Shown here: positions 1 to 6,070 of the stretch, in pieces
Position numbering within the stretch: position 1 is the first letter of the stretch
How the letters are laid out: every line of letters begins with the position of its first letter
Source of the DNA: Woeseiaceae bacterium
GTDB taxonomy: Bacteria; Pseudomonadota; Gammaproteobacteria; Steroidobacterales; Woeseiaceae
Reading direction: 5' to 3'
DNA length: 6,366 nt
Assembly (NCBI GenBank): GCA_002728725.1
Contig: PBVS01000064.1
Coordinates: 4,823-11,188, forward strand
Notes under the pieces: model-generated
What the model was told of the DNA's origin: nothing
Databases searched by the model: none
The model's input: the letters and a program-made list of their open reading frames with translations, nothing else
Translations under genes and position numbers: made by a program

Positions 1-1452
1 CTCAAAATCATTTATCAATTTCTTATCTTCAGATATTACCCAATGAGCTGTAGCAATATTTATTGATTCATAACTGCAATCGACCTTGTATTCATGAAGG
101 AGCCTGTGAGCAACCACATCAAATTGAAGTATACCGATGGCACCCAATATCAAGTTATTGTTATTCAGTGGTTTAAATAACTGCGTCGCTCCTTCTTCAC
201 AAAGTTGCGTAAGACCTCTGTTTAGAGCCTTGAGTTTGAGAGGGTCCTTGAGGATTACTCGTCGAAATATTTCTGGTGCGAAATTAGGTATACCTATGAA
301 TTTTAAGTTCTCTCCTTCTGTAAAAGAGTCACCTATATTAATCGTTCCATGATTATGGATACCAATGATGTCGCCAGCAAAGGCAGTTTCTGTTTTTTTA
401 CGATCTGAAGCCATGAATGTAATGGCATCTGAAATCTTAATTTCTTTTTCTGATCTGGTATGAAATAACTTCATTCCATTTTTGTATTTCCCTGAACAAA
501 TCCTTAAGAATGCAATTCTGTCTCTGTGAGCAGGATTCATATTGGCCTGAATTTTAAAAACAAATCCAGTCAATTTATCCTCATCAGCTTCAACGCTCCT
601 TATGTCAGTCTCCCGAGATTGAGGTTTTGGTGAAATTGACACAAACTCATCAATCAATTCCCTCACTCCAAAATTTGAAATAGCTGAGCCAAAAAATGTT
701 GGTGTTAGTTTACCTTGTACAAAGGAATCTTTATTGAATACAGGGTAAACTTCCTTGATCAGATCGACTTCCTCATAAAAATTTTCAGCGTCTGCACCCA
801 AAAACTCTTTGGCTTCATCAGACCTTATTGATTCAATAATCTTGGTTTCGCTCTCTTCGGAATTATTAATTTTTTTATTGTAAACATAAATTTTATCTTC
901 ACCTATGTGATAAATACCTCTTAAATTTGATCCCATCCCGATTGGCCAAGTAATTGGGACACAATTAATTTTCAGAATAGATTCTATTTCATCTAATATT
1001 TCAATGGGCTCACGGCCCTCTCGATCTAATTTATTTACAAATGTTATTATTGGTGTGTCTCTGAGCCTGCATACTTCCATTAACTTAATAGTTCTTGATT
1101 CAACTCCCTTAGCACAATCAATAACCATCATTGCTGAGTCAACAGCAGTAAGCGTTCTATAAGTATCCTCAGAAAAATCTTCGTGACCTGGTGTGTCCAA
1201 TAAATTAACTACATACCCTTTGTAAGGAAATTGCATTACTGACGATGTAACTGAAATACCTCTTTCTTGCTCCATCTTCATCCAGTCTGAGGTTGCATGC
1301 CTTTTGGCTTTTTTTCCTTTTACAGAGCCAGCCATTTTAATAGCACCACCGAAAAGCAGTAACTTCTCCGTCAATGTAGTTTTACCCGCATCCGGGTGAG
1401 AAATTATTGCAAAAGTTCTGCGATTATCGAATTTTTCTAATGAAGATGTCAT
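1..1452 (-). CDS. prfC: Peptide chain release factor 3 (RF3), 3' end cut by window edge
   Basis: RF3 is a cytoplasmic translational GTPase that removes RF1/RF2 from the ribosome after peptide release. The frame is open from the ATG at 1452 to the window edge, giving 484 residues; E. coli RF3 has 529, so about 45 C-terminal residues lie outside. The G-domain motifs are visible in order: G1 SHPDAGKTT (18-26), G2 GISVTSS (65-71), G3 DTPGH (86-90) and G4 NKLD (140-143). RF3-typical blocks follow: [31 protein letters not shown] and GILQFDVV. The start fits E. coli RF3, whose N-terminus likewise leads quickly into [10 protein letters not shown]. No Shine-Dalgarno is visible directly upstream (AAAGTCCT before ATG). 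It lies 53 bases after rimI on the same strand, so it is probably the last gene of a holD-rimI-prfC transcript. The E. coli neighbour yjjG is absent. Nothing suggests decay. Confidence 0.97.
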   Translation of the reverse strand, partial: MTSSLEKFDNRRTFAIISHPDAGKTTLTEKLLLFGGAIKMAGSVKGKKAKRHATSDWMKMEQERGISVTSSVMQFPYKGYVVNLLDTPGHEDFSEDTYRTLTAVDSAMMVIDCAKGVESRTIKLMEVCRLRDTPIITFVNKLDREGREPIEILDEIESILKINCVPITWPIGMGSNLRGIYHIGEDKIYVYNKKINNSEESETKIIESIRSDEAKEFLGADAENFYEEVDLIKEVYPVFNKDSFVQGKLTPTFFGSAISNFGVRELIDEFVSISPKPQSRETDIRSVEADEDKLTGFVFKIQANMNPAHRDRIAFLRICSGKYKNGMKLFHTRSEKEIKISDAITFMASDRKKTETAFAGDIIGIHNHGTINIGDSFTEGENLKFIGIPNFAPEIFRRVILKDPLKLKALNRGLTQLCEEGATQLFKPLNNNNLILGAIGILQFDVVAHRLLHEYKVDCSYESINIATAHWVISEDKKLINDFE

Positions 1453-1505
1453 AGGACTTTTATGATAAAAAAATTACTTTCTTTAATTATTTAAATAAAC
1501 TTAGC

Positions 1506-2000
1506 TTATTGTTTGTAGCCAATTTTTTTGGTATTTAAGAAAAATACCTTTGCGTCTTCCCTTCCATTAGGATCTCTATAATAGTTATCCCTCACTCCAA
1601 TTAGCTCGAATCCTTTTTTCTCATATAGAGAAATTGCTTTTTTATTGGAAGATCTTACCTCTAAATAAATCTCATTGAGACCCCTGCTTTTTATATCTTC
1701 TATCAAAAGATCCATTATTTTTTCCCCGAATCCCAGTCTCCTGGAATCCTTATCTACACATAAATTTAAGATTTGAGCGTCATACTTTGAGATTGAGACG
1801 ATAGAGTAGCCTATTATCTTGTCATTAAAATTAGCAACTGTACACAGATAACCCGATGATAAACAGTCACTAAAAATTGTTTTGGTCCATGGGTATTTGT
1901 AACTTCTTTGCTCGATATCAGAGACGAAAGTAATGTCAGATACACCCATCTCAGAAAACTTCAAATTCAGGTCAGCATTTTCATATTCATACTTGCTCAT
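1506..2000 (-). CDS. rimI: Ribosomal protein S18-alanine N-acetyltransferase RimI (GNAT family)
   Basis: RimI transfers an acetyl group from acetyl-CoA to the N-terminal alanine of ribosomal protein S18. From the ATG at 2000 it is 164 residues, against about 148 in E. coli; the excess is mostly an N-terminal extension of about a dozen residues before the GNAT fold. Visible motifs are EQRSYKYPW (30-38), the acetyl-CoA pyrophosphate loop RRLGFG (87-92), and LEVRSSN (113-119) followed by YEKKGF (126-131). E114 and Y126 have the 12-residue spacing of the catalytic Glu and Tyr of enterobacterial RimI. The C-terminal block NYYRDPNGREDA (139-150) is typical of RimI. I chose the ATG at 2000 because it forms an ATGA overlap with the holD stop, suggesting translational coupling. 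A TTG at 2030 is in frame and would add ten residues (MVKHQTFVNQ), overlapping holD by 34 bases. No strong Shine-Dalgarno precedes the ATG. Confidence 0.93.
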   Translation of the reverse strand: MSKYEYENADLNLKFSEMGVSDITFVSDIEQRSYKYPWTKTIFSDCLSSGYLCTVANFNDKIIGYSIVSISKYDAQILNLCVDKDSRRLGFGEKIMDLLIEDIKSRGLNEIYLEVRSSNKKAISLYEKKGFELIGVRDNYYRDPNGREDAKVFFLNTKKIGYKQ

Positions 2001-2569
2001 TTGATTGACAAATGTTTGATGTTTAACCAAAGATCTTTCTTTAGGTTAGGATTTATATAAATCTCATTAATTGAGTGAGTAATGATAGCAGGAAGACCAA
2101 AAAATAAAGTACCTCCTCCAGAAATATCATCCTTACTTTTTTCATCACTGAGGTTACTAGCTAAAGTTTTCCCCATTAGAATTATATTTTTAGGTTTGAT
2201 TTCTTTAACACCATTTTTAAAATTATGCTTACAGCACAACTGAGAGATAATTACATCTTCAAGGTTGAATCCAATAGAAAAAACTATTGCTTCAATCAAT
2301 TTTATATATTTTTCATCTTGCGTTTCATCAAAATCCATACTGTTTCTATTCGCTGATTCATATAGAACCATCAATTTAGACTGAGTATTTAATTCGTATA
2401 AATAAGCATTATCAAATTCAGCATTACAATATTGACACAACTTTTCTTTTTGGATGCTCGCTTTTGAGACAGCATTATTATCAGATGAGCTCTGATCTCT
2501 CAGGCGCCAGACATCAATCCCGATGTGGCTGAGATATCTATTTTTAGTTAAATTTTTTGAATTACTCAT
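1997..2569 (-). CDS. holD: DNA polymerase III psi subunit, long form with a uracil-DNA glycosylase-like fold
   Basis: Probable psi subunit, which with chi links the clamp loader to SSB. Three things support it. It sits directly before rimI, as in E. coli. Its N-terminus YLSHIGIDVWRLR (12-24) resembles the psi peptide that binds the clamp-loader collar (E. coli LQQLGITQWSLR). Its C-terminus NPNLKKDLW (173-181) resembles E. coli NPTARAALW. At 190 residues it is longer than E. coli psi (about 137) and resembles the longer pseudomonad type. Between the two ends it follows the layout of family-4 uracil-DNA glycosylases: CQYC (45-48), YESAN (70-74) where GEAPG is expected, ISQLCCK (108-114) where TNVVKC is expected, KPKNIILMGK (125-134), and THSINEIYINP (164-174) where the catalytic TYHPxxLLRNP is expected. 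Catalytic residues are replaced, so enzyme activity is unlikely. The ATG at 2569 has no clear Shine-Dalgarno but lies about 30 bases below a good promoter. Confidence 0.78.
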   Translation of the reverse strand: MSNSKNLTKNRYLSHIGIDVWRLRDQSSSDNNAVSKASIQKEKLCQYCNAEFDNAYLYELNTQSKLMVLYESANRNSMDFDETQDEKYIKLIEAIVFSIGFNLEDVIISQLCCKHNFKNGVKEIKPKNIILMGKTLASNLSDEKSKDDISGGGTLFFGLPAIITHSINEIYINPNLKKDLWLNIKHLSIK

Positions 2570-2606
2570 AACTGAATAATACTAGTAATAATTCTTTACT
2601 GTCATG

Positions 2607-2636
2607 AATATAAATAAGTAGTTCTTATAAAATCAA
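2607..2636 (-). promoter_or_regulatory. Candidate sigma70 promoter for holD-rimI-prfC
   Basis: Read on the minus strand, TTGATT (2636-2631; 4 of 6 matches to the -35 consensus) is followed after 18 bases by TATATT (2612-2607; 5 of 6 matches to the -10). Transcription would begin near 2600, leaving a leader of about 30 bases before the holD ATG. The region is very A/T-rich, so chance matches are common. The position in a divergent intergenic region supports it. Confidence 0.45.
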
Positions 2637-2670
2637 TGAAAGCATTTTTTCTATTCTGATTACATAGTGT

Positions 2671-2690
2671 GTAGAATATCGATTATATAC
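2671..2690. repeat. Imperfect 20-bp inverted repeat centred on ATCGAT, just upstream of proS
   Basis: The two 10-base halves GTAGAATATC and GATTATATAC match as an inverted repeat at 7 of 10 positions, with the central ATCGAT and the outer GTA/TAC perfect. It covers the candidate -10 of proS and lies 17 bases before the ATG, where a repressor operator could sit. It may also be a chance A/T-rich dyad. Confidence 0.25.
2672..2677 (+). promoter_or_regulatory. Candidate -10 box for proS-arsC-wrbA
   Basis: TAGAAT matches the -10 consensus at 5 of 6 positions and is preceded by TGTG, though the TG is not at the exact extended -10 spacing. No convincing -35 box lies 16-18 bases upstream. Transcription would start near 2684, leaving a leader of about 25 bases. 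A promoter for proS must lie in 2570-2707 unless transcription begins elsewhere, but this exact box is weakly supported. Confidence 0.3.
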
Positions 2691-2707
2691 AAATCAAGAA
2701 GATTAAT

Positions 2708-4402
2708 ATGTTTTATTCTAAGTTGGGATTAACCACAATTAAAGAAAATCCATCTGATGCTGAAATTATTAGTCATCAACTTATGCTCAGAGCAGGATTA
2801 ATAAGAAAACTTTCAGCTGGGCTTTATACATGGATGCCGATTGGTCTGAGGGTGCTCAGAAAAGTAGAGAATATTGTAAGAGAGGAAATGAACAATGCTG
2901 GAGCTCAAGAGTTACTGATGCCAGCAGTGCAACCAAGTTCCTTATGGGAGGAATCTGGGCGATGGAATGAATATGGGTCATTGTTACTTAGAATAAAAGA
3001 TCGTCATAATCGAGATTATTGTTTTGGACCTACTCATGAAGAAGTTATTACAGATATTGCTAGAAAAGAGCTTCGAAGTCATAAACAACTCCCTCTTAAT
3101 TTTTATCAGATTCAAACAAAATTTCGTGATGAAATTAGACCACGTTTCGGTGTAATGCGAGCTCGTGAATTTCTAATGAAAGATGCTTATTCATTCCATC
3201 TAGATCAAGACTCTTTAGAACAGGGGTACAATTTAATGCACGAGACTTATTCAAAAGCTTTTGAAAGAATGGGTTTAGAGTTTAGAGTCGTTGATGCAGA
3301 CAGTGGTGAAATCGGAGGAAATCGATCACAAGAATTTCATGTTATAGCAGATTCTGGAGAGGATGCTATCGCCTACTGTGACGAAGAAAATTATGCTGCA
3401 AATATAGAGCTCACTCCAACATTAAAGAGTCAAGCAAAAATAGTAAAATCAAAAAAAAGAAAAGAAAAGAAACATACTCCAAATACCAAAGATATAGCAT
3501 CATTATGTAAACTATTAAAGGTAGAGCCGAAAGATACGGTAAAAACCCTGCTACTTAAGGGAGAAAAAAAGCCAATAGCAGTTGTTTTAAGAGGAGATCA
3601 TCAACTAAATATTATTAAAGCAGCAAAAATTTCTGGTATATCATTACCTGTTACGATGGCAGATGAAAAAGAAATAAAAAAATCAACAGGCTATGATTTT
3701 GGTTATATTGGACCGATCGACCTCGGACTAGAAATATATTATGACCATGCTGTTGCGGAGATGCCCAGTTTAATTTGTGGCGCTAATGAAAAAGATTATC
3801 ATTTTGTTGATGCAAATTTTTCCGATGACCTTGGAAATCCAGATACAATAGATCTAAGAAATGCTGAAGTTGGAGATCCATCGCCGAATGGAAGAGGGAA
3901 ACTAAGTGTTGCAAGAGGAATTGAAGTAGGACATATCTTTCAACTTGGAACGAAGTATAGCCAAGCTCTAAAAGCAAGTGTTCAAGATGATTCAGGCAAG
4001 GATGTACCTTTGTCAATGGGTTGCTATGGTATTGGAATTTCAAGAATTGTGGCTGCAGCAATTGAACAGAATCACGATGAAAGCGGAATAATTTGGCCAG
4101 AAAATATTGCACCATATAAAGTAATAATCATTCCAATAAATATGCATAAGTCAAAAAAAGTAGAAACAGCAGCTTTAGATCTCTATGAGTTTCTTAAAAA
4201 TCAGAATATTGAAGTACTATTTGATGATCGTAAAATTCGTCCTGGCATACAATTTGCAGACGCAGAGTTAATCGGAATACCAATTAGAATTGTAATAAGT
4301 GAAAAAGGAATCACAAATAATCAAATAGAATTCAGAAGCAGAATTAGTCAGGATTCTGAGATGCTCTCAAGAGAGGAAGCAATCAAGCGAATCATAAGTT
4401 AG
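2708..4402 (+). CDS. proS: Prolyl-tRNA synthetase, bacterial type with editing insertion
   Basis: Class II aminoacyl-tRNA synthetase that charges tRNA-Pro with proline in the cytoplasm. At 564 residues it is close to E. coli ProRS (572). Motif 1 lies around VREEMNNAGAQELLMP (57-72). The TxE loop is GPTHEE (107-112). Motif 2 is RPRFGVMRAREFLMKDAYSF (144-163). Motif 3 includes MGCYGIGISR (437-446). The C-terminal anticodon-binding domain includes FDDRKIRPGIQFADAELIGIP (split here as FDDRKIRPG, 505-513, and FADAELIGIP, 516-525). The editing insertion between motifs 2 and 3 (about 224-407) is complete, with TVKTLLLK (277-284), LRGDHQLN (294-301), CGAN (357-360) and H365; K279 corresponds to the lysine that guards the editing pocket against proline. 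A lysine-rich linker (247-256) opens it. The start matches E. coli (SKLGLTTIKENPSDAEIISH); a weak AAGAAG lies six bases upstream. arsC follows closely. Confidence 0.99.
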   Translation: MFYSKLGLTTIKENPSDAEIISHQLMLRAGLIRKLSAGLYTWMPIGLRVLRKVENIVREEMNNAGAQELLMPAVQPSSLWEESGRWNEYGSLLLRIKDRHNRDYCFGPTHEEVITDIARKELRSHKQLPLNFYQIQTKFRDEIRPRFGVMRAREFLMKDAYSFHLDQDSLEQGYNLMHETYSKAFERMGLEFRVVDADSGEIGGNRSQEFHVIADSGEDAIAYCDEENYAANIELTPTLKSQAKIVKSKKRKEKKHTPNTKDIASLCKLLKVEPKDTVKTLLLKGEKKPIAVVLRGDHQLNIIKAAKISGISLPVTMADEKEIKKSTGYDFGYIGPIDLGLEIYYDHAVAEMPSLICGANEKDYHFVDANFSDDLGNPDTIDLRNAEVGDPSPNGRGKLSVARGIEVGHIFQLGTKYSQALKASVQDDSGKDVPLSMGCYGIGISRIVAAAIEQNHDESGIIWPENIAPYKVIIIPINMHKSKKVETAALDLYEFLKNQNIEVLFDDRKIRPGIQFADAELIGIPIRIVISEKGITNNQIEFRSRISQDSEMLSREEAIKRIIS

Positions 4403-4407
4403 ATACT

Positions 4408-4412
4408 AAGGA
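4408..4412 (+). promoter_or_regulatory. Shine-Dalgarno AAGGA deciding the arsC start
   Basis: AAGGA lies 8 bases before a GTG at 4421, a normal spacing. The in-frame ATG at 4412 overlaps this element by one base and so cannot use it. This favours the GTG as the start of arsC. Confidence 0.55.
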
Positions 4413-4420
4413 TGATTTGC

Positions 4421-4768
4421 GTGATAAGCATCTACCATAATCCAAAATGTTCTAAATCAAGGAAAACATTGGAAATTCTTAGAAAAAAAAAGAAAAAACC
4501 AAAAGTAATTCATTATTTAATAGAAGCACCTAAGGATTTCGAAATAATCCGAATAGCTAATATGCTCAATAAGAAAGTAAGCGAAATAGTAAGATTGAAA
4601 GATATATCAATTGAGCACGAAAGTTTATTATTATCTATGGATAATTATTCTATCTCAAAGTGGTTATCTGATAATCCTAAATACATTGAAAGACCCATTG
4701 TAATTAATCATAAAAAAAATAAAGCTGTGATTTGTAGGCCACCCGAAAAAGTTTTGGAGGTTTTGTAA
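4421..4768 (+). CDS. arsC: ArsC-family arsenate reductase (glutaredoxin-dependent type)
   Basis: Thioredoxin-fold protein of the ArsC family, which reduces arsenate to arsenite using glutathione and glutaredoxin. From the GTG it has 115 residues, a normal length. The active-site block IYHNPKCSKSR (4-14) contains the nucleophilic C10. The three arginines that bind the oxyanion in plasmid R773 ArsC have counterparts: R58 in IVRLKD, R91 in ERPIVI and R106 in CRPPEKVLEVL. An in-frame ATG at 4412 would add three residues (MIC) but has no usable Shine-Dalgarno. The gene starts 18 bases after proS, two bases before wrbA, and there is no arsR or arsenite pump nearby. It is therefore more likely a constitutively expressed chromosomal member, whose true substrate may not be arsenate, than part of a resistance operon. 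Residues 21-28 are very lysine-rich, encoded by an A9 run (4483-4491). The ArsC-like YffB/Spx relatives are the main alternative. Confidence 0.9.
   Translation: MISIYHNPKCSKSRKTLEILRKKKKKPKVIHYLIEAPKDFEIIRIANMLNKKVSEIVRLKDISIEHESLLLSMDNYSISKWLSDNPKYIERPIVINHKKNKAVICRPPEKVLEVL
4756..4760 (+). promoter_or_regulatory. Shine-Dalgarno GGAGG of wrbA inside the end of arsC
   Basis: A full GGAGG lies 10 bases before the wrbA ATG and within the last codons of arsC. It fixes the wrbA start and suggests that wrbA is translated from the arsC transcript. It also shows that this genome uses Shine-Dalgarno initiation at some genes. Confidence 0.75.
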
Positions 4769-4770
4769 AA

Positions 4771-5358
4771 ATGAAAGAAATTCTTATCCTTTATTTCTCT
4801 AAATATGGGGCAACAGAATTATTAGCCAGGGAAATAGCTAACGGAGTCGATTCAGTTGAGGGCGTGGAATCAAAAATAAGAACTGTTCCTTCCATCCCAA
4901 TCAGCAATGAAAAAAACGATAACATACCAGACCAAGGTCCACCTTATATTGAAAAACAAGATCTCTTTGATTGTGATGGCTTAATTTTAGGAAGCCCATG
5001 TCGATTTGGCAATATGGCTGCAGAACTTAAATATTTTCTCGATAACACGACAAATGAATGGCTTAACAATGCGCTTGCAGAAAAACCAGCTGGCGTTTTT
5101 ACTTCATCTGGGAGCATGCATGGTGGACAAGAATCCACTCTTTTAACTATGGCTATACCCTTGCTTCATCACGGGATGTTATTGACTGGAATACCTTTTT
5201 CAGAAAAAGGACTATCAACTACAAGAGAAGGCGGAACACCCTATGGCCCAAGCCATGTTTCAGATGAGGCAGCTCAAAAATCACTTTCTCCAGATGAGGC
5301 AAGTCTCGCAAGAGCCCTTGGTAAGAGAATTTCTAAAATTGCTAAGCAACTCAATTAG
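4771..5358 (+). CDS. wrbA: WrbA-like NAD(P)H:quinone oxidoreductase (flavodoxin fold)
   Basis: FMN-binding cytoplasmic enzyme that reduces quinones by two electrons using NAD(P)H, thought to limit semiquinone and oxidative stress. At 195 residues it matches WrbA (198 in E. coli). The FMN phosphate loop is SKYGATE (10-16). The block GSPCRFGNMAAELKYFLD (74-91) corresponds to the WrbA GTPTRFGNM region. GSMHGGQES (114-122), LLHHGM (131-136) and GGTPYG (154-159) are the remaining family blocks around the flavin and tetramer interface. It follows arsC by 2 bases and is read from a GGAGG inside it. An arsC-wrbA pair also occurs in pseudomonads, as I recall. Its last 8 bases overlap the end of the convergent hda gene, with no terminator visible. 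The exact electron acceptor cannot be read from sequence. Confidence 0.95.
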   Translation: MKEILILYFSKYGATELLAREIANGVDSVEGVESKIRTVPSIPISNEKNDNIPDQGPPYIEKQDLFDCDGLILGSPCRFGNMAAELKYFLDNTTNEWLNNALAEKPAGVFTSSGSMHGGQESTLLTMAIPLLHHGMLLTGIPFSEKGLSTTREGGTPYGPSHVSDEAAQKSLSPDEASLARALGKRISKIAKQLN

Positions 5359-6040
5359 ACTGATTAATTACCTCCTTAACAAATGGAATAGATAGTTTTC
5401 GCTTAGCTATCAATGATGCGTTATCTAAACGATCCAGTATCTCATAAAGGCTGGTCATATCTCTATTTACTCTTTTTAGAAGATAATCCAATACTTCATT
5501 GCTTATTTCTATTCCCCTGAATTTTGCCCTTAACCGTAATGCACTCTTTGATTCTTCATCATTTAAATGTTGGATTTTATAGGACGGTAAGATTGAAAGC
5601 CTACTTTGAAGATCATTTATAATAAATCCTGAACTAGCGACCTTTGAACTTGATGATGTTACTAAAGATAATTTTCTGTCAAAAAGCTGATTACATAAGT
5701 CAAAAATAGCAAGTTCCCATTCTTTTTTTCCTGCGCATAAATCAATGTCATCGATACATACAATATTCCTACTAGACAAATCCTGAATAATATCAGGGTT
5801 ATGACCAATTAATTCTTTCATTGGAATATAAACACAATTATTTATCATGTTATCACTTACTGCTTGAAGCAAATGACTTTTTCCTGATGCAGTTTCCCCC
5901 CATAACCAGTAACCATCAAATCTATCTGATGATCCATCTAATTCTGATAGAAGTTGATATATTTCATGGTTTCTTGCTGGAAAGAAACTTTCAAAAACAG
6001 CGAAGTCATCTAATTGAACCGCCAATGGCAATTGCCCCAC
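5351..6040 (-). CDS. hda: DnaA regulatory inactivator Hda
   Basis: AAA+ protein that, bound to DNA-loaded beta clamp, stimulates hydrolysis of ATP on DnaA and so prevents re-initiation of replication (RIDA). At 229 residues it has the usual length. The N-terminal clamp-binding motif is QLPLAV (3-8), of the pseudomonad QLPLxV type. Walker A is GETASGKS (48-55), with the canonical lysine where E. coli Hda has arginine. Walker B is IVCIDDID (93-100). R147 in DLQSRL matches the essential arginine finger. The C-terminal helix bundle ends in KRKLSIPFVKEV (213-224), nearly identical to E. coli. The start is a GTG (6040) with a strong AAGGAGT eight bases upstream, and it places the clamp motif at the extreme N-terminus as in the family. 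It lies 30 bases after a phosphatidyltransferase-like gene, probably in one transcript. Its end overlaps wrbA. Confidence 0.96.
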   Translation of the reverse strand: MGQLPLAVQLDDFAVFESFFPARNHEIYQLLSELDGSSDRFDGYWLWGETASGKSHLLQAVSDNMINNCVYIPMKELIGHNPDIIQDLSSRNIVCIDDIDLCAGKKEWELAIFDLCNQLFDRKLSLVTSSSSKVASSGFIINDLQSRLSILPSYKIQHLNDEESKSALRLRAKFRGIEISNEVLDYLLKRVNRDMTSLYEILDRLDNASLIAKRKLSIPFVKEVINQSN

Positions 6041-6048
6041 AGATATTT

Positions 6049-6055
6049 ACTCCTT
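6049..6055 (-). promoter_or_regulatory. Shine-Dalgarno AAGGAGT of hda
   Basis: On the minus strand AAGGAGT ends 8 bases before the GTG start of hda, in the 30-base gap after the upstream gene. This strong site supports the GTG start, since no in-frame ATG lies nearby. Confidence 0.8.
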
Positions 6056-6070
6056 TTAACTAGCTCCCAA

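Noticed and set aside
137..352. Plus-strand open frame of 71 codons
   Set aside because: It lies wholly inside prfC on the opposite strand, has no family-like motif, and the prfC frame is clearly conserved there.
1465..1498. Possible terminator between rimI and prfC (short AATTA/TAATT stem and T7 on the minus strand; palindrome TTATTTAAATAA nearby)
   Set aside because: The stem is only five A/T pairs and the palindrome has no loop, so neither would form a stable hairpin. It is more likely A/T-rich spacer.
3447..3473. A-rich purine tract in proS, possible frameshift or inserted sequence
   Set aside because: The frame continues through it and encodes a lysine-rich linker at the variable entry to the editing domain. 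Conserved sequence resumes immediately afterwards at TPNTK.
3783..4115. Minus-strand open frame of 110 codons
   Set aside because: It is antisense to the editing domain and motif 3 of proS. The product is a Leu/His/Gln-rich string typical of a shadow frame, with no Shine-Dalgarno.
4421..4768. arsC as part of an arsenic resistance operon
   Set aside because: No arsR, arsB, acr3 or arsH lies nearby; the neighbours are proS and wrbA, both housekeeping genes. Composition matches the surroundings, so transfer is not indicated.
4944..5138. Minus-strand open frame of 64 codons
   Set aside because: It is antisense to the conserved flavin-binding part of wrbA and has no recognisable domain.
5821..6063. 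Plus-strand open frame of 80 codons
   Set aside because: It is antisense to the hda N-terminus and P-loop. The hda reading is strongly supported by motifs and a Shine-Dalgarno.
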